Shown piece after piece: positions 33,539 to 40,641 of a stretch of 40,641 bases of DNA. Each line of letters opens with the position of its first letter. The stretch's first letter is position 1. The stretch covers positions 1-40,641 of the forward strand of contig JAZKDE010000103.1 of NCBI GenBank assembly GCA_040387735.1. Reading direction: 5' to 3'. The stretch comes from Arcicella sp040387735 (GTDB taxonomy: Bacteria > Bacteroidota > Bacteroidia > Cytophagales > Spirosomataceae). The translations under genes and the position numbers were made by a program. Below the pieces are notes generated by a model. The model did no database searches and was not told where the DNA came from. It worked only from the letters and a program-made list of their open reading frames with translations.

Positions 33539-34900
33539 ATGAATTGGAAAACCCTTTACACCAGCAAGCGACTCGGTGACGAAAAGAAGTACGAAACCGA
33601 GAAATCTGATCCCGTTCGTAATGCTTATTTACGTGATTTTGACCGTCTTATCTTTTCTTCTCCTTTTCGAAGAATGCAAAATAAAACGCAGGTTTTCCCA
33701 GTTCCTGGTCCAATTTTCGTGCATAATCGTTTGACACATAGTTTGGAAGTGGCATCAGTTGGACGTTCTTTGGGAAAAGCCGTTGGCGTAAAATTATCGC
33801 AAAAATATCCCGAAGAATCCGCTGATTTTCATGAGTTTTATCGCTATGATTTACCGACGGTGATCGCTACGGCTTGCTTGGCTCATGATATTGGCAATCC
33901 CCCTTTTGGGCATTCGGGAGAATCAGCAATTCGTAATTATTTTGATAATCTTTCGGGAGAAACCAGAGACACTTTAGAAGCTGAATTAAGTGAAAATCAA
34001 CTCAACGACTTCCGAAAATTTGAAGGAAATGCCAATGCTTTTAGAATTTTGACCAACGACCAAAACGGGCATAAATTGACTTATACCGCTATTGCGACTA
34101 TCGTAAAATATCCGACTGATTCGACTAATGGCTTTAATAAAGAAACGGAACAAATTGGCACGAAAAAATCAGGCTTTTTTGATTCTGAAATTGAAATTTA
34201 CCGAAAAGTTGCTGATGAATTGAACATTAGAGTTTTGGACGATGAACGCAACATTTACGCCCGACATCCTTTCGTATTTTTGATGGAAGCCGCCGATGAT
34301 ATTTGTTACCGAATTATTGATTTGGAAGACGCTCACCGCCTCCGAATCTTGACGGCACAACAAGTCATTGATTTACTTTTACCTTTTTGGGAAAAAGACG
34401 AGAATATGTATAATTACATCAAAAACGACAAATTACACCGCATCGACGACAACAACGAAAAGTTAGCTTTCTTACGGGCAATGTTGATAAATCTACTTTC
34501 TCAGAAATGTACAGAAGCGTTTTTGGAACATGAAAAACAGATTTTATCGGGAGAATTGAATAAGTCTTTAATGGATATTTTGGACGCTCATACGCTTGCG
34601 TGTTTGAAAAACGTAGATACAATTTCAATCAGTGATATTTACAATCATAAATCAGTGATTGAAATAGAAATTGCGGGTTACAACGTAATTGGGGCATTAT
34701 TAGACGAGTTTATAACGGCAGTTTTGCATCAACAACGGCCAAAATCAGGGAAATTATTGCAACTTATTCCCAAACAAACCAATATTCAACAAGGGGAATT
34801 GTACAACAATATTCAAATAGTCGTGGATTTTGTAGCAGGGATGTCCGATTTGTATGCGGTGGATTTGTATAGACGGATTACTGGGATTACAATTCATTAA
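33539..34900 (+). CDS. dgt: dGTP triphosphohydrolase (HD superfamily)
   Basis: The 453-residue protein begins with a YETEKSDPVRNAYLRDFDR segment and FSSPFRRMQNKTQVFP, both typical for Dgt. Metal-binding residues include H67 in NRLTHSLEV (with H62 nearby) and H116-D117 in CLAHDIGNPPFGHSGE, plus a downstream Asp in EAADDICY. It splits dNTPs, typically dGTP, to deoxynucleoside and tripolyphosphate in the cytoplasm and so affects dNTP pools. Length is normal for the Bacteroidota type. A TAAATTTG at 33476-33483 may be its promoter -7 box. Confidence 0.93.
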   Translation: MNWKTLYTSKRLGDEKKYETEKSDPVRNAYLRDFDRLIFSSPFRRMQNKTQVFPVPGPIFVHNRLTHSLEVASVGRSLGKAVGVKLSQKYPEESADFHEFYRYDLPTVIATACLAHDIGNPPFGHSGESAIRNYFDNLSGETRDTLEAELSENQLNDFRKFEGNANAFRILTNDQNGHKLTYTAIATIVKYPTDSTNGFNKETEQIGTKKSGFFDSEIEIYRKVADELNIRVLDDERNIYARHPFVFLMEAADDICYRIIDLEDAHRLRILTAQQVIDLLLPFWEKDENMYNYIKNDKLHRIDDNNEKLAFLRAMLINLLSQKCTEAFLEHEKQILSGELNKSLMDILDAHTLACLKNVDTISISDIYNHKSVIEIEIAGYNVIGALLDEFITAVLHQQRPKSGKLLQLIPKQTNIQQGELYNNIQIVVDFVAGMSDLYAVDLYRRITGITIH

Positions 34901-34926
34901 GTAACACAGACATTAGTCTGTATTAC
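34901..34926. terminator. Hairpin between dgt and ogt
   Basis: GTAACACAGAC (34901-34911) pairs with GTCTGTATTAC (34916-34926), with one mismatch, around a 4-nt loop. It lies right after the dgt stop and touches the ogt stop, so it can serve both convergent genes. T runs are short. Confidence 0.55.
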
Positions 34927-35438
34927 TAAAACAAACTCGTTTGATAATTTCCTAAAACCTTAGCTTCATGTTCTAAAAGCCATTTCTTTCGCCATAAATC
35001 TCCGCCGTAGCCAACCAATGAACCGTTTGCCCCAATTACTCGGTGACAAGGAACGACGATGTTGAATTTATTGCTACCATTTGTTGTTCCAACGGCACGA
35101 ATGGCTTTCTCGTTTCCAATTCTGCGGGAGAGTTCTAAGTACGAAATTGTTTTTCCGAAAGGTATATTTTCCAATTCTTCCCAAACCGTTTTTTGGAAGT
35201 CGGTGCCTACGTGTTTAATCTTTAAATCAAATGTTTTGCGAGTGCCGGCAAAATATTCCTCAATTTGTTGAATATACGCAACAATCACGGTGGGGACATA
35301 CTCAGTTTCTACCTTCCTCGGACTGGGTTTCTTTTGAGCATCTACAAATAAAATTGAAGTCAAATATTCTTCGGTAGCAGAAATTTCCAACTCGCCCAAC
35401 GGAGAATTTATATACTTTGTAAAAATGGTTTCTTCCAT
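34926..35438 (-). CDS. ogt: Methylated-DNA--protein-cysteine methyltransferase
   Basis: The 170-residue protein has the alkyl-acceptor motif VVPCHRVIG with C131, followed by GYGGDLWRKKWLLEHE, and the DNA-binding helix region TDFQKTVWEELENIPFGKTISY. It removes O6-alkyl groups from guanine in a suicide reaction. Its start lies 118 bp from that of alkA on the other strand, so the two alkylation-repair genes share one regulatory region. No Ada-type Cys-rich domain is present. Confidence 0.93.
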   Translation of the reverse strand: MEETIFTKYINSPLGELEISATEEYLTSILFVDAQKKPSPRKVETEYVPTVIVAYIQQIEEYFAGTRKTFDLKIKHVGTDFQKTVWEELENIPFGKTISYLELSRRIGNEKAIRAVGTTNGSNKFNIVVPCHRVIGANGSLVGYGGDLWRKKWLLEHEAKVLGNYQTSLF

Positions 35439-35556
35439 TATTTTTGGATGTGGAGTTCCGATTTATATTTTACGCAATTTGCAGATTTTTTCACATATTT
35501 CTATTCCGTATCTTGCGATTTGGAACATTAACCCCCTTTCGCATTTCAACGTGGTA

Positions 35557-36474
35557 ATGCAAAAAATTAATTTCATGACGTACAAAATCCCAATTCCCCC
35601 CAATTTTTCATTTCAAGAATGTCTATGGTTCTTAGATAGAAATTATGATGATTGTCTGCACGTTATAGGAGAAAATTTTATCAGAAAATTACTCCTCATT
35701 AGAGGAGAGCCAACGTTGATTTCCATTTCTGAAAAAGACAAAAATCTTATCATAAATGTACTCCAAGGAAACAATTCTGAACAGGAAATAATAAATTTTG
35801 TAAAAGATTGGTTTGATATTGAACGTGATTTAACGCCTTTCTACGAACACTTATCCCAAGATGAAAACCTACAATATATGGCAACAGATTACAAAGGATT
35901 GCGTCTTTTGGGCATTCCTGACCTATTTGAAGCCCTTTGTTGGTCAATAATTGGGCAACAAATTAACTTAACATTTGCTTATAAACTCAAACGAAGATTC
36001 ACCGAAACCTACGGAACAAAGCTGACTTACGAAGATACAGACTACCATATTTTTCCATCAACAGCAATCATCGCCAATTTAAAAGTTGAAGAATTATTGC
36101 CCATGCAGTTCTCAAATCGGAAAGCAGAATATCTCATAGAAATTGCCAACCAATTCGTGAAAGGGCATATTTCCAAGCAAATCCTTTCCTCTCAGACAAC
36201 TCAAGAAGCCATCAACACCTTGGTAAATATTCGAGGAATTGGAGAATGGACAGCTAATTACGCTTTAATGAAATCACTAAAACGGTTGGAATGTATAACT
36301 TATGGAGACGTAGGTTTATATAACGCATTACACCATACGAAGGGGTTTCCGAAACGTCCAAATCGGGAAGAATTAGATTCTTTTTTTATCAACTTTAAAG
36401 ATTGGGAAGCGTACACTGTTTTTTATTTGTGGCGAAGTTTAGCGAGTCCAAAGAAGGATAAACCGAGAATTTAA
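35557..36474 (+). CDS. alkA: DNA-3-methyladenine glycosylase II
   Basis: The protein has 305 residues from ATG 35557 (299 from ATG 35575). The frame is open up to 35425, but that part would overlap ogt and does not look like the family. The N-terminal beta domain leads into the helix-hairpin-helix motif LVNIRGIGEWTANYALM and the catalytic Asp in TYGDVGLYNAL (D251 with this start). It removes alkylated purines from DNA. IPDLFEALCWSIIGQQIN is the conserved helix that begins the glycosylase core. Confidence 0.88.
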   Translation: MQKINFMTYKIPIPPNFSFQECLWFLDRNYDDCLHVIGENFIRKLLLIRGEPTLISISEKDKNLIINVLQGNNSEQEIINFVKDWFDIERDLTPFYEHLSQDENLQYMATDYKGLRLLGIPDLFEALCWSIIGQQINLTFAYKLKRRFTETYGTKLTYEDTDYHIFPSTAIIANLKVEELLPMQFSNRKAEYLIEIANQFVKGHISKQILSSQTTQEAINTLVNIRGIGEWTANYALMKSLKRLECITYGDVGLYNALHHTKGFPKRPNREELDSFFINFKDWEAYTVFYLWRSLASPKKDKPRI

Positions 36475-36509
36475 ATATTTACACAGCTTTTTTTTAGTTT
36501 TATTGAAAG

Positions 36510-36527
36510 TTTGGCACGGCATTTGTC
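36510..36527 (+). promoter_or_regulatory. Sigma-54-like promoter 1
   Basis: TTTGGCACGGCATTTGTC matches the sigma-54 consensus (YTGGCACGrNNNTTGCW) except in the last two bases. The GG (36513-36514) and the -12 G (36525) have the exact 12-bp spacing required. A start site would be near 36538. Confidence 0.45.
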
Positions 36528-36614
36528 AATACATAATTATCCAAGCAATGCCGCCACAAAGTATGGAGTCGGAAGACAAAATCCGAAAAAAGTAGTAAGC
36601 CAGCCAAGCAAATT

Positions 36615-36631
36615 TTGGCACGGTAATTGAA
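36615..36631 (+). promoter_or_regulatory. Sigma-54-like promoter 2
   Basis: TTGGCACGGTAATTGAA repeats the same pattern as the site at 36510: GG at 36617-36618 and G at 36629, again 12 bp apart, with A instead of C at -12. A start site would be near 36642, about 70 bp before the stem-loop at 36711. Confidence 0.45.
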
Positions 36632-36710
36632 AACAAGTTATTTAGATTTCTAAACGAAGATTTCTAATTTTAATTGACAAAAATCCAATCTTTTTACCGC
36701 CATGAAGAGA

Positions 36711-36794
36711 ATTTGGGTAAAGCTAAGGAGTTTGAATTCTCCTGATTTTTTCATGAGAATTCAAACCAAAAGCCTCGATATAGCTGAACCAAAT
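36711..36794 (+). ncRNA. Candidate structured RNA (compound stem-loop)
   Basis: A central stem of 12 perfect base pairs (GTTTGAATTCTC 36730-36741 with GAGAATTCAAAC 36755-36766, 13-nt loop) sits inside a broken outer stem: ATTTGG (36711-36716) with CCAAAT (36789-36794) and AGCT (36721-36724) with AGCT (36782-36785). The structure lies downstream of two sigma-54-like promoters and is not in a gene. There is no T run behind it, so it is not a simple terminator. Small mobile element ends are an alternative. Confidence 0.35.
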
Positions 36795-37285
36795 CTATGA
36801 AAAACAACAGTGGCGGAATTCAAATATTAATTCCTTTCTCGCAGTATTTCTCTGCATATTTACCACCGTATTTTACATTTTTTTGATTCTGGAACAAAAT
36901 TTCTGATAGGCAATTTCTTTTGCCAAAACAAAAATTATCACCTCAAAATACTGTTTAAACACCGTATTTCTGTGGATAAAAAATTTCCCCGGAGTGAGCA
37001 TAAATTTAAAAATGTTGGCGGACATTTTTGAAGGGCGAGCTTCGGGAAAGACCTTACGGGGAGGAAAGTTTTGCACGCTGAAATGTGTTGGCGGACGCAA
37101 AACAGATGAGCAAAGCTATCAATTCCACATCCGTATTAGCGAAGGCAGTGGAGCAGATTGGTTCGGCAAGTTGGCGGACTTAATGAATTCAATTCTCCAC
37201 TAAACCTTTGAATTTAAAAGAAGATAAAAATCAAAAATATAATCCTTACTTACTTAAAAATTTAATAATCCAACCCATAATACGA

Positions 37286-37318
37286 CCCTGTTAAGTCTCA
37301 ACTTTTCAGGGTTTTTTT
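37286..37318 (+). terminator. Rho-independent terminator-like hairpin
   Basis: CCCTGTTAAG (37286-37295) and CTTTTCAGGG (37302-37311) pair in eight of ten positions around a 6-nt loop and are followed by a run of seven T. It could end a transcript made from the gene-free stretch. Confidence 0.6.
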
Positions 37319-37321
37319 GTG

Positions 37322-37356
37322 TAACTTTGTTGTGCCACAAAGGCACTAAGACACAA
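37322..37356. repeat. CCACAAAGGCAC-type repeat in the TonB receptor leader
   Basis: GCCACAAAGGCACTAAGACACAA (spread over 37334-37356) is a relative of the CCACGAAGGCGCAAAGACAC-type repeat, also seen between ccoG and ccoH. Just before it, TAACTTTG at 37322-37329 fits the Bacteroidota -7 box TAnnTTTG and would start transcription within the repeat. Confidence 0.5.
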
Positions 37357-37362
37357 TAATTT

Positions 37363-39399
37363 ATGTACAAATTTTTTACATTTTATTTAACCTTAAATTC
37401 GGTTATTATTTTTGCTCAAACTGACACAACTACGACCTCAAAAGAACTCGAACCTGTCACTATTTCTTCTTCAAGATTTATCACCAAAGATATTCAAACC
37501 CCCCTTTCTATTACGGTAATCGACCAATCACGATTACAAATTGGGCAATCCAAAATTTCTATTTTTGAATCTCTTGGAACTATTTCTGGCGTTTTTGCGA
37601 TGAATTCTGAAAATTTTGCTCAAGATTTACGCATTTCTATTCGAGGTTTTGGAGCGAGAGCCTCTTTTGGAATTCGAGGAATAAAAATCATTATGGACGG
37701 TATTCCAGAATCAATTCCCGACGGAACAGCAAAGGTTGGCAATTTGGACGCAGGCATGATGGAACGCATGGAAGTTATCAAAGGACCCGCTTCAGGACTT
37801 TATGGTAATGCTTCGGGAGGTGTAATTAGTATTTTTTCGGAAAATGCGAAACAGAACTTTGCCGAATTTCAAGCAAACATTGGTGCTTATGGTTTACAAA
37901 GATACCAGTTTAAAACAGGGCAGGAAGTCGGGAAATTCATGTATTTTATCAGTGCCTCACGTTTGCAAAGTACAGGCTACCGTGAGCATAGCAGTTTAGA
38001 ACGTAATTTTTTGAATGGAAAATTAATTTATCATTTTACTGACAAAAATCGTATTACGCTCTTAGCCAACTACATAGACAGTCCAAAAGCCGAAGACCCA
38101 GGGGCTTTGACTCAAACAGAAATTGATAAAAATCGTCAGCAAGCCCGCCAAGTAAATGTCACATTTGATGCATCAGAAACCTTCAAACAAAACCGATTTG
38201 CCCTAATTTACGACCATACATTCAGCGAAAAGCATCAAATAAATGCCCGAGTATTTTATCTAAATCGAGATTTTGCCAATAAACAGGCACTGCAAGCGAG
38301 TGGACAAATTGCGTTTAATCGAGATTTTGCAGGTGGTGGTTTTAATTATCAATTTTCAACTAAAGTTTACCGCTTAAAAACTGGATTAGACCTTGAAAAC
38401 CAACAGGATAACCGCCAAAGATTTGATAATTTATCAGGAGAAAAAGGGACATTAAGACTTAATCAAATTGAAGAATTTAGAAACGTAGGCTTATTCCTTT
38501 TACAAGAATTCTCCTTAAATACTAAATTTAAAATTTCATTAAATACTCGTTTTGATGATGTTCGATTACAGATTACGGACAAATTCCTTTCGGATGGCGA
38601 CCAATCTGCCACACAATCATTCCAACGGTTTAACCCAATGTTTGGATTTTCGTACGCTCCTACCCCTTCGCAATCAATTTTCACTAATTTTTCAACCAAT
38701 TTCGAAATGCCTTCTTTAAACGAATTATCCAATAACCCGACAGGCACAGGCGGTTTTAATCCAACGCTAAATCCACAGAAATCAAGAAATTTTGAGATTG
38801 GTTATAAAGGTATTTTAAGCAAGAAATTTAGAGCTGACCTCTCTCTTTTTTATATTGACGTTGAAGATGAAATTGTACCGTTTCAACTACCAAATCAAGT
38901 TGGAAGGACATTTTTTAGAAATGCAGGATTATCAGAAAGAAAAGGAATTGAGTTGGGTTTAACGTATAAAATCAAAGCAGGACTTACGACGTATTTTAAC
39001 TATACATATTCAGATTTTCAGTATAAATCCTACCAAACTACGGCGGGAACATTTAACGGAAATATTCTACCAGGAATCCCTAAACACAATATTTACGGAG
39101 AAATCAGATATTTTCCTCACATGGGAATTTACGCCATTGCACAAATACGAAGCATCAGTAAAATTTACGCAGACGATGCCAATACAACCATAAACAATGG
39201 TTATGTAACAGTCAATTTGCGAGTTGGTTACAAGAAAAATATTAGTAATTTTCAGATTGAACCTTTTATAGGTGTGAATAATTTATTGAATGAAATTTAT
39301 AATGCCAATGTCCAAATTAATGCCGCCGCTAATCGCTATTTTGAACCGGCCTCGGGTAGTTTTGTTTTTGGAGGAATAACTGTTAGCATTGGGAAATAA
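37363..39399 (+). CDS. TonB-dependent outer-membrane receptor
   Basis: The 678-residue protein has a signal peptide (residues 1-18, before QTDTTTTSK), a TonB box-like EPVTISSSR region, a plug domain with RISIRGFGARASFGIRG, MDGIPESIPDG and VIKGPASGLYGNASGGVI, and a C-terminal beta barrel ending in VFGGITVSIGK. The length and plug wording fit ferric siderophore or FecA-like receptors rather than the larger SusC type. There is no SusD partner and no N-terminal carboxypeptidase-regulatory domain. It imports an iron complex or similar ligand into the periplasm; the ligand is unknown. It stands alone. Confidence 0.9.
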   Translation: MYKFFTFYLTLNSVIIFAQTDTTTTSKELEPVTISSSRFITKDIQTPLSITVIDQSRLQIGQSKISIFESLGTISGVFAMNSENFAQDLRISIRGFGARASFGIRGIKIIMDGIPESIPDGTAKVGNLDAGMMERMEVIKGPASGLYGNASGGVISIFSENAKQNFAEFQANIGAYGLQRYQFKTGQEVGKFMYFISASRLQSTGYREHSSLERNFLNGKLIYHFTDKNRITLLANYIDSPKAEDPGALTQTEIDKNRQQARQVNVTFDASETFKQNRFALIYDHTFSEKHQINARVFYLNRDFANKQALQASGQIAFNRDFAGGGFNYQFSTKVYRLKTGLDLENQQDNRQRFDNLSGEKGTLRLNQIEEFRNVGLFLLQEFSLNTKFKISLNTRFDDVRLQITDKFLSDGDQSATQSFQRFNPMFGFSYAPTPSQSIFTNFSTNFEMPSLNELSNNPTGTGGFNPTLNPQKSRNFEIGYKGILSKKFRADLSLFYIDVEDEIVPFQLPNQVGRTFFRNAGLSERKGIELGLTYKIKAGLTTYFNYTYSDFQYKSYQTTAGTFNGNILPGIPKHNIYGEIRYFPHMGIYAIAQIRSISKIYADDANTTINNGYVTVNLRVGYKKNISNFQIEPFIGVNNLLNEIYNANVQINAAANRYFEPASGSFVFGGITVSIGK

Positions 39400-39513
39400 G
39401 TAGGAACGATTTATTTGATTTACAATTTACGAATTTTACAAACTGGTTATCAATTCAAAATTCGTAAATCATAATATATAACTTGTAAAATCAAAAAATC
39501 TATTACCTTTGCA

Positions 39514-39521
39514 ATCCCAAT
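39514..39521 (+). promoter_or_regulatory. Promoter -7 box of the tmRNA gene
   Basis: TACCTTTG is a full match to the Bacteroidota -7 element TAnnTTTG and ends 9 bp before the first base of tmRNA. No good TTTG -33 element is seen at the expected distance. Confidence 0.6.
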
Positions 39522-39529
39522 TACAAAAT

Positions 39530-39926
39530 GGGGACGACCGGTATTGACAGCATGTGCAGGTCGGTAGTAAGCACGTCGGGAGTTGGCCTTGACCTCCCGT
39601 AAATAATCAGACTAAACAAACAACTGGCAATACTCAGTATGCCATGGCAGCTTAATTCTTAATTGAATTTCGTTTTGAGTAGTCTCAATTAGATTGTGAC
39701 TATTCGCCACCTCCCACTCAGCTAAACTCTGCCGTTGAGATTTGGGGGGACGCTTCGCAGAGTCGAATGTTGTGATTTCTCTAAGCAAACATTTAGTACA
39801 GAGAGGATAAGGATAGAAAAAGGTCAGGCTTGAACCCTGCCTATCTCGAAAAAATAATCAAGACTAAACGTGTAGAAAATTATCGAGTTCCTTGTCTGGA
39901 CGAGAGTTCGAATCTCTCCGTCTCCA
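39530..39926 (+). ncRNA. ssrA: Transfer-messenger RNA (tmRNA)
   Basis: The 5' end GGGGACG (39530-39536) pairs fully, with one G-U, with CGTCTCC (39919-39925), forming the acceptor stem; A39926 is the discriminator. The T arm GAGTTCGAATCTC region precedes it. The tag frame reads GNTQYAMAA from 39626, stop TAA at 39653-39655, matching the nine-residue, AA-ending tags of Bacteroidota. The following bases are CACTC, so CCA is not encoded and must be added. tmRNA with SmpB rescues stalled ribosomes and tags the products for degradation. The 3' end is a classic integration site; an integrase fragment follows. Confidence 0.95.
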
Positions 39927-39951
39927 CACTCACAAAAAACGATTGTATTGA

Positions 39952-40000
39952 AAAATCCCTCAAAAACATTGCGAAATGTATTATTTGAGGGATTTTCTTT
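39952..40000 (+). terminator. Terminator of tmRNA
   Basis: AAAATCCCTCAAA (39952-39964) and TTTGAGGGATTTT (39984-39996) are perfect complements; inner ACATT and AATGT extend the stem. It is followed by CTTTTTT and lies 25 bp after the tmRNA end. Confidence 0.85.
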
Positions 40001-40082
40001 TTTATTGGCACTGTTTCAAAACACTTATTTTTGGATATAATACACTTAAAAGCGACCCAAAAGGTGACCCAAAAACAATTAT

Positions 40083-40641
40083 ATGAAAATACATTTCAAA
40101 CTTCTACTTGATAAAATTGATAAGGATGGTCTTTGTCCGATATTTATTCGTTCTAAACTTAATGGAAAAGAGTTTAAGTATTTTACTCGTGAGAAGTGTT
40201 TACCCAAGGATTGGAATGCTGAAAAACAACAAGTAAAACGATCTTCTCCTACTTACAGAAATATTAATGAATGCTTAGAGAAAATCAAAATGGATATTTC
40301 TCATTACCTACATCACTGCAAAATCTCAAATATCACTCCATCTGTTGAAAGTGTTAAAAATGCACTATCTCCAAAAATAGCTGAGAATAAGAAGACGAAT
40401 ACGGAAATGTTTTTTGAATATTATTCTTTATTCCTTGAATACCTGACAAAGAAAGGTGCGAAGGAGTCGAGCATAAAACATTATGCGATTACTCGAAATC
40501 ACCTAAAAAAATGAGGGCGTGAACTTACGGTGAATAATTACACAGATGGTGTACATAACGAATATCTTGATTATCTCCGTAGCCTTAGAGATTATCACCC
40601 TAATCATTTGGATAATCAAGGAAGGAATTTGAAGACTTTCT
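40083..40641 (+). pseudogene. Tyrosine integrase, interrupted by in-frame TGA and cut by the window
   Basis: The first 143 codons encode the N-terminal arm-DNA-binding domain of Bacteroidota site-specific integrases (KIHFKLLLDKIDKDGLCPIF, then REKCLPKDWNAEKQQV) and the start of the SAM-like core-binding domain (FFEYYSLFLEYLTKKGAKES). A TGA at 40512-40514 stops it, but the same frame continues to the window end as GRELTVNNYTDGVHNEYLDY..., the normal next helices of the family. A single base change explains the break. The catalytic domain (R-H-R-Y) would lie outside the window. Position 157 bp behind the tmRNA fits an element inserted into the ssrA 3' end. Confidence 0.82.

Larger units (their letters stand above)
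36475..37362. other. 888-bp stretch with no convincing gene
   Basis: No frame here looks like a normal protein. The best one starts with GTG at 36994, runs to 37203 (69 codons) and contains three copies of TTGGCGGAC (37015, 37088, 37171); its composition is more GC-rich than the rest of the gap. The stretch also holds two sigma-54-like promoters, a compound stem-loop, a short GGAATT/AATTCC inverted repeat near 36815-36834 and a terminator-like hairpin near its end. It may be a non-coding RNA locus or the worn remains of a mobile element. Confidence 0.55.

Noticed and set aside
35425..35556. Longer N-terminus for alkA
   Set aside because: It would overlap the ogt coding region and does not resemble the glycosylase family.
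36994..37203. 69-codon frame with GTG start
   Set aside because: No recognisable domain, start codon weak and surroundings non-coding; kept only as a remark in the gene-free stretch.

Overview
The window looks like chromosomal DNA of a member of the Bacteroidota, most likely a Cytophagia-type aerobe. The evidence is AT-rich DNA, a fused CcoN/CcoO oxidase subunit, a one-heme CcoP, a DUF5686 outer-membrane protein, a TonB-dependent receptor, an integrase with a Bacteroidota-type arm-binding domain, and promoter-like TAnnTTTG boxes (clear in front of the tmRNA). Genus cannot be fixed from the sequence alone.

Left part (1-9.1 kb): a partial beta-propeller sensor gene, an unrecognised gene and a phosphodiesterase, then a complete cbb3-type (high-affinity) cytochrome oxidase locus: ccoS, a tiny Cys-rich peptide, ccoNO, ccoQ, ccoP, ccoG, ccoH and a SafE/UreH-like membrane protein. 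Next (9.1-19.3 kb) comes what reads as an oxygen or redox control island: a two-PAS histidine kinase, a response regulator fused to a CRP/FNR output domain, a secreted Gly/Asn/Arg-rich protein, the copper P-type ATPase ccoI, two double-domain universal stress proteins, a Lys-rich helical protein, a hemerythrin-domain protein and a small helical protein. Two nearly identical FNR-type boxes, one before ccoS and one between ccoI and the first usp gene, tie the two parts together.

Middle (19.4-30.4 kb): a molybdenum hydroxylase pair (isoquinoline 1-oxidoreductase type, iorA/iorB) with a broken small gene between the subunits, a DUF5686 protein, and a three-gene type I secretion-like operon (ABC protein, HlyD adaptor, TolC channel) whose ABC protein has lost the key residues of most ATPase motifs.

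Right part (30.4-40.6 kb): a THUMP-like SAM methyltransferase, a DUF2809 protein overlapping an amino acid permease, dgt, a divergent ogt/alkA alkylation-repair pair, an 888-bp stretch without a convincing gene that carries two sigma-54-like promoters and a strong stem-loop, a TonB-dependent receptor, the tmRNA gene ssrA, and directly behind it the start of a tyrosine integrase interrupted by an in-frame TGA. The last item suggests an integrated element using the tmRNA 3' end and extending beyond the window.

Intergenic spaces hold several repeat families: 21-bp-arm hairpins built on AATCACTCAATC-like words, a CCACGAAGGC-type repeat, an AGACGTTGC palindrome, a CGCTGATGACGCAGAT-type hairpin and a CAAACATCGAA cluster.
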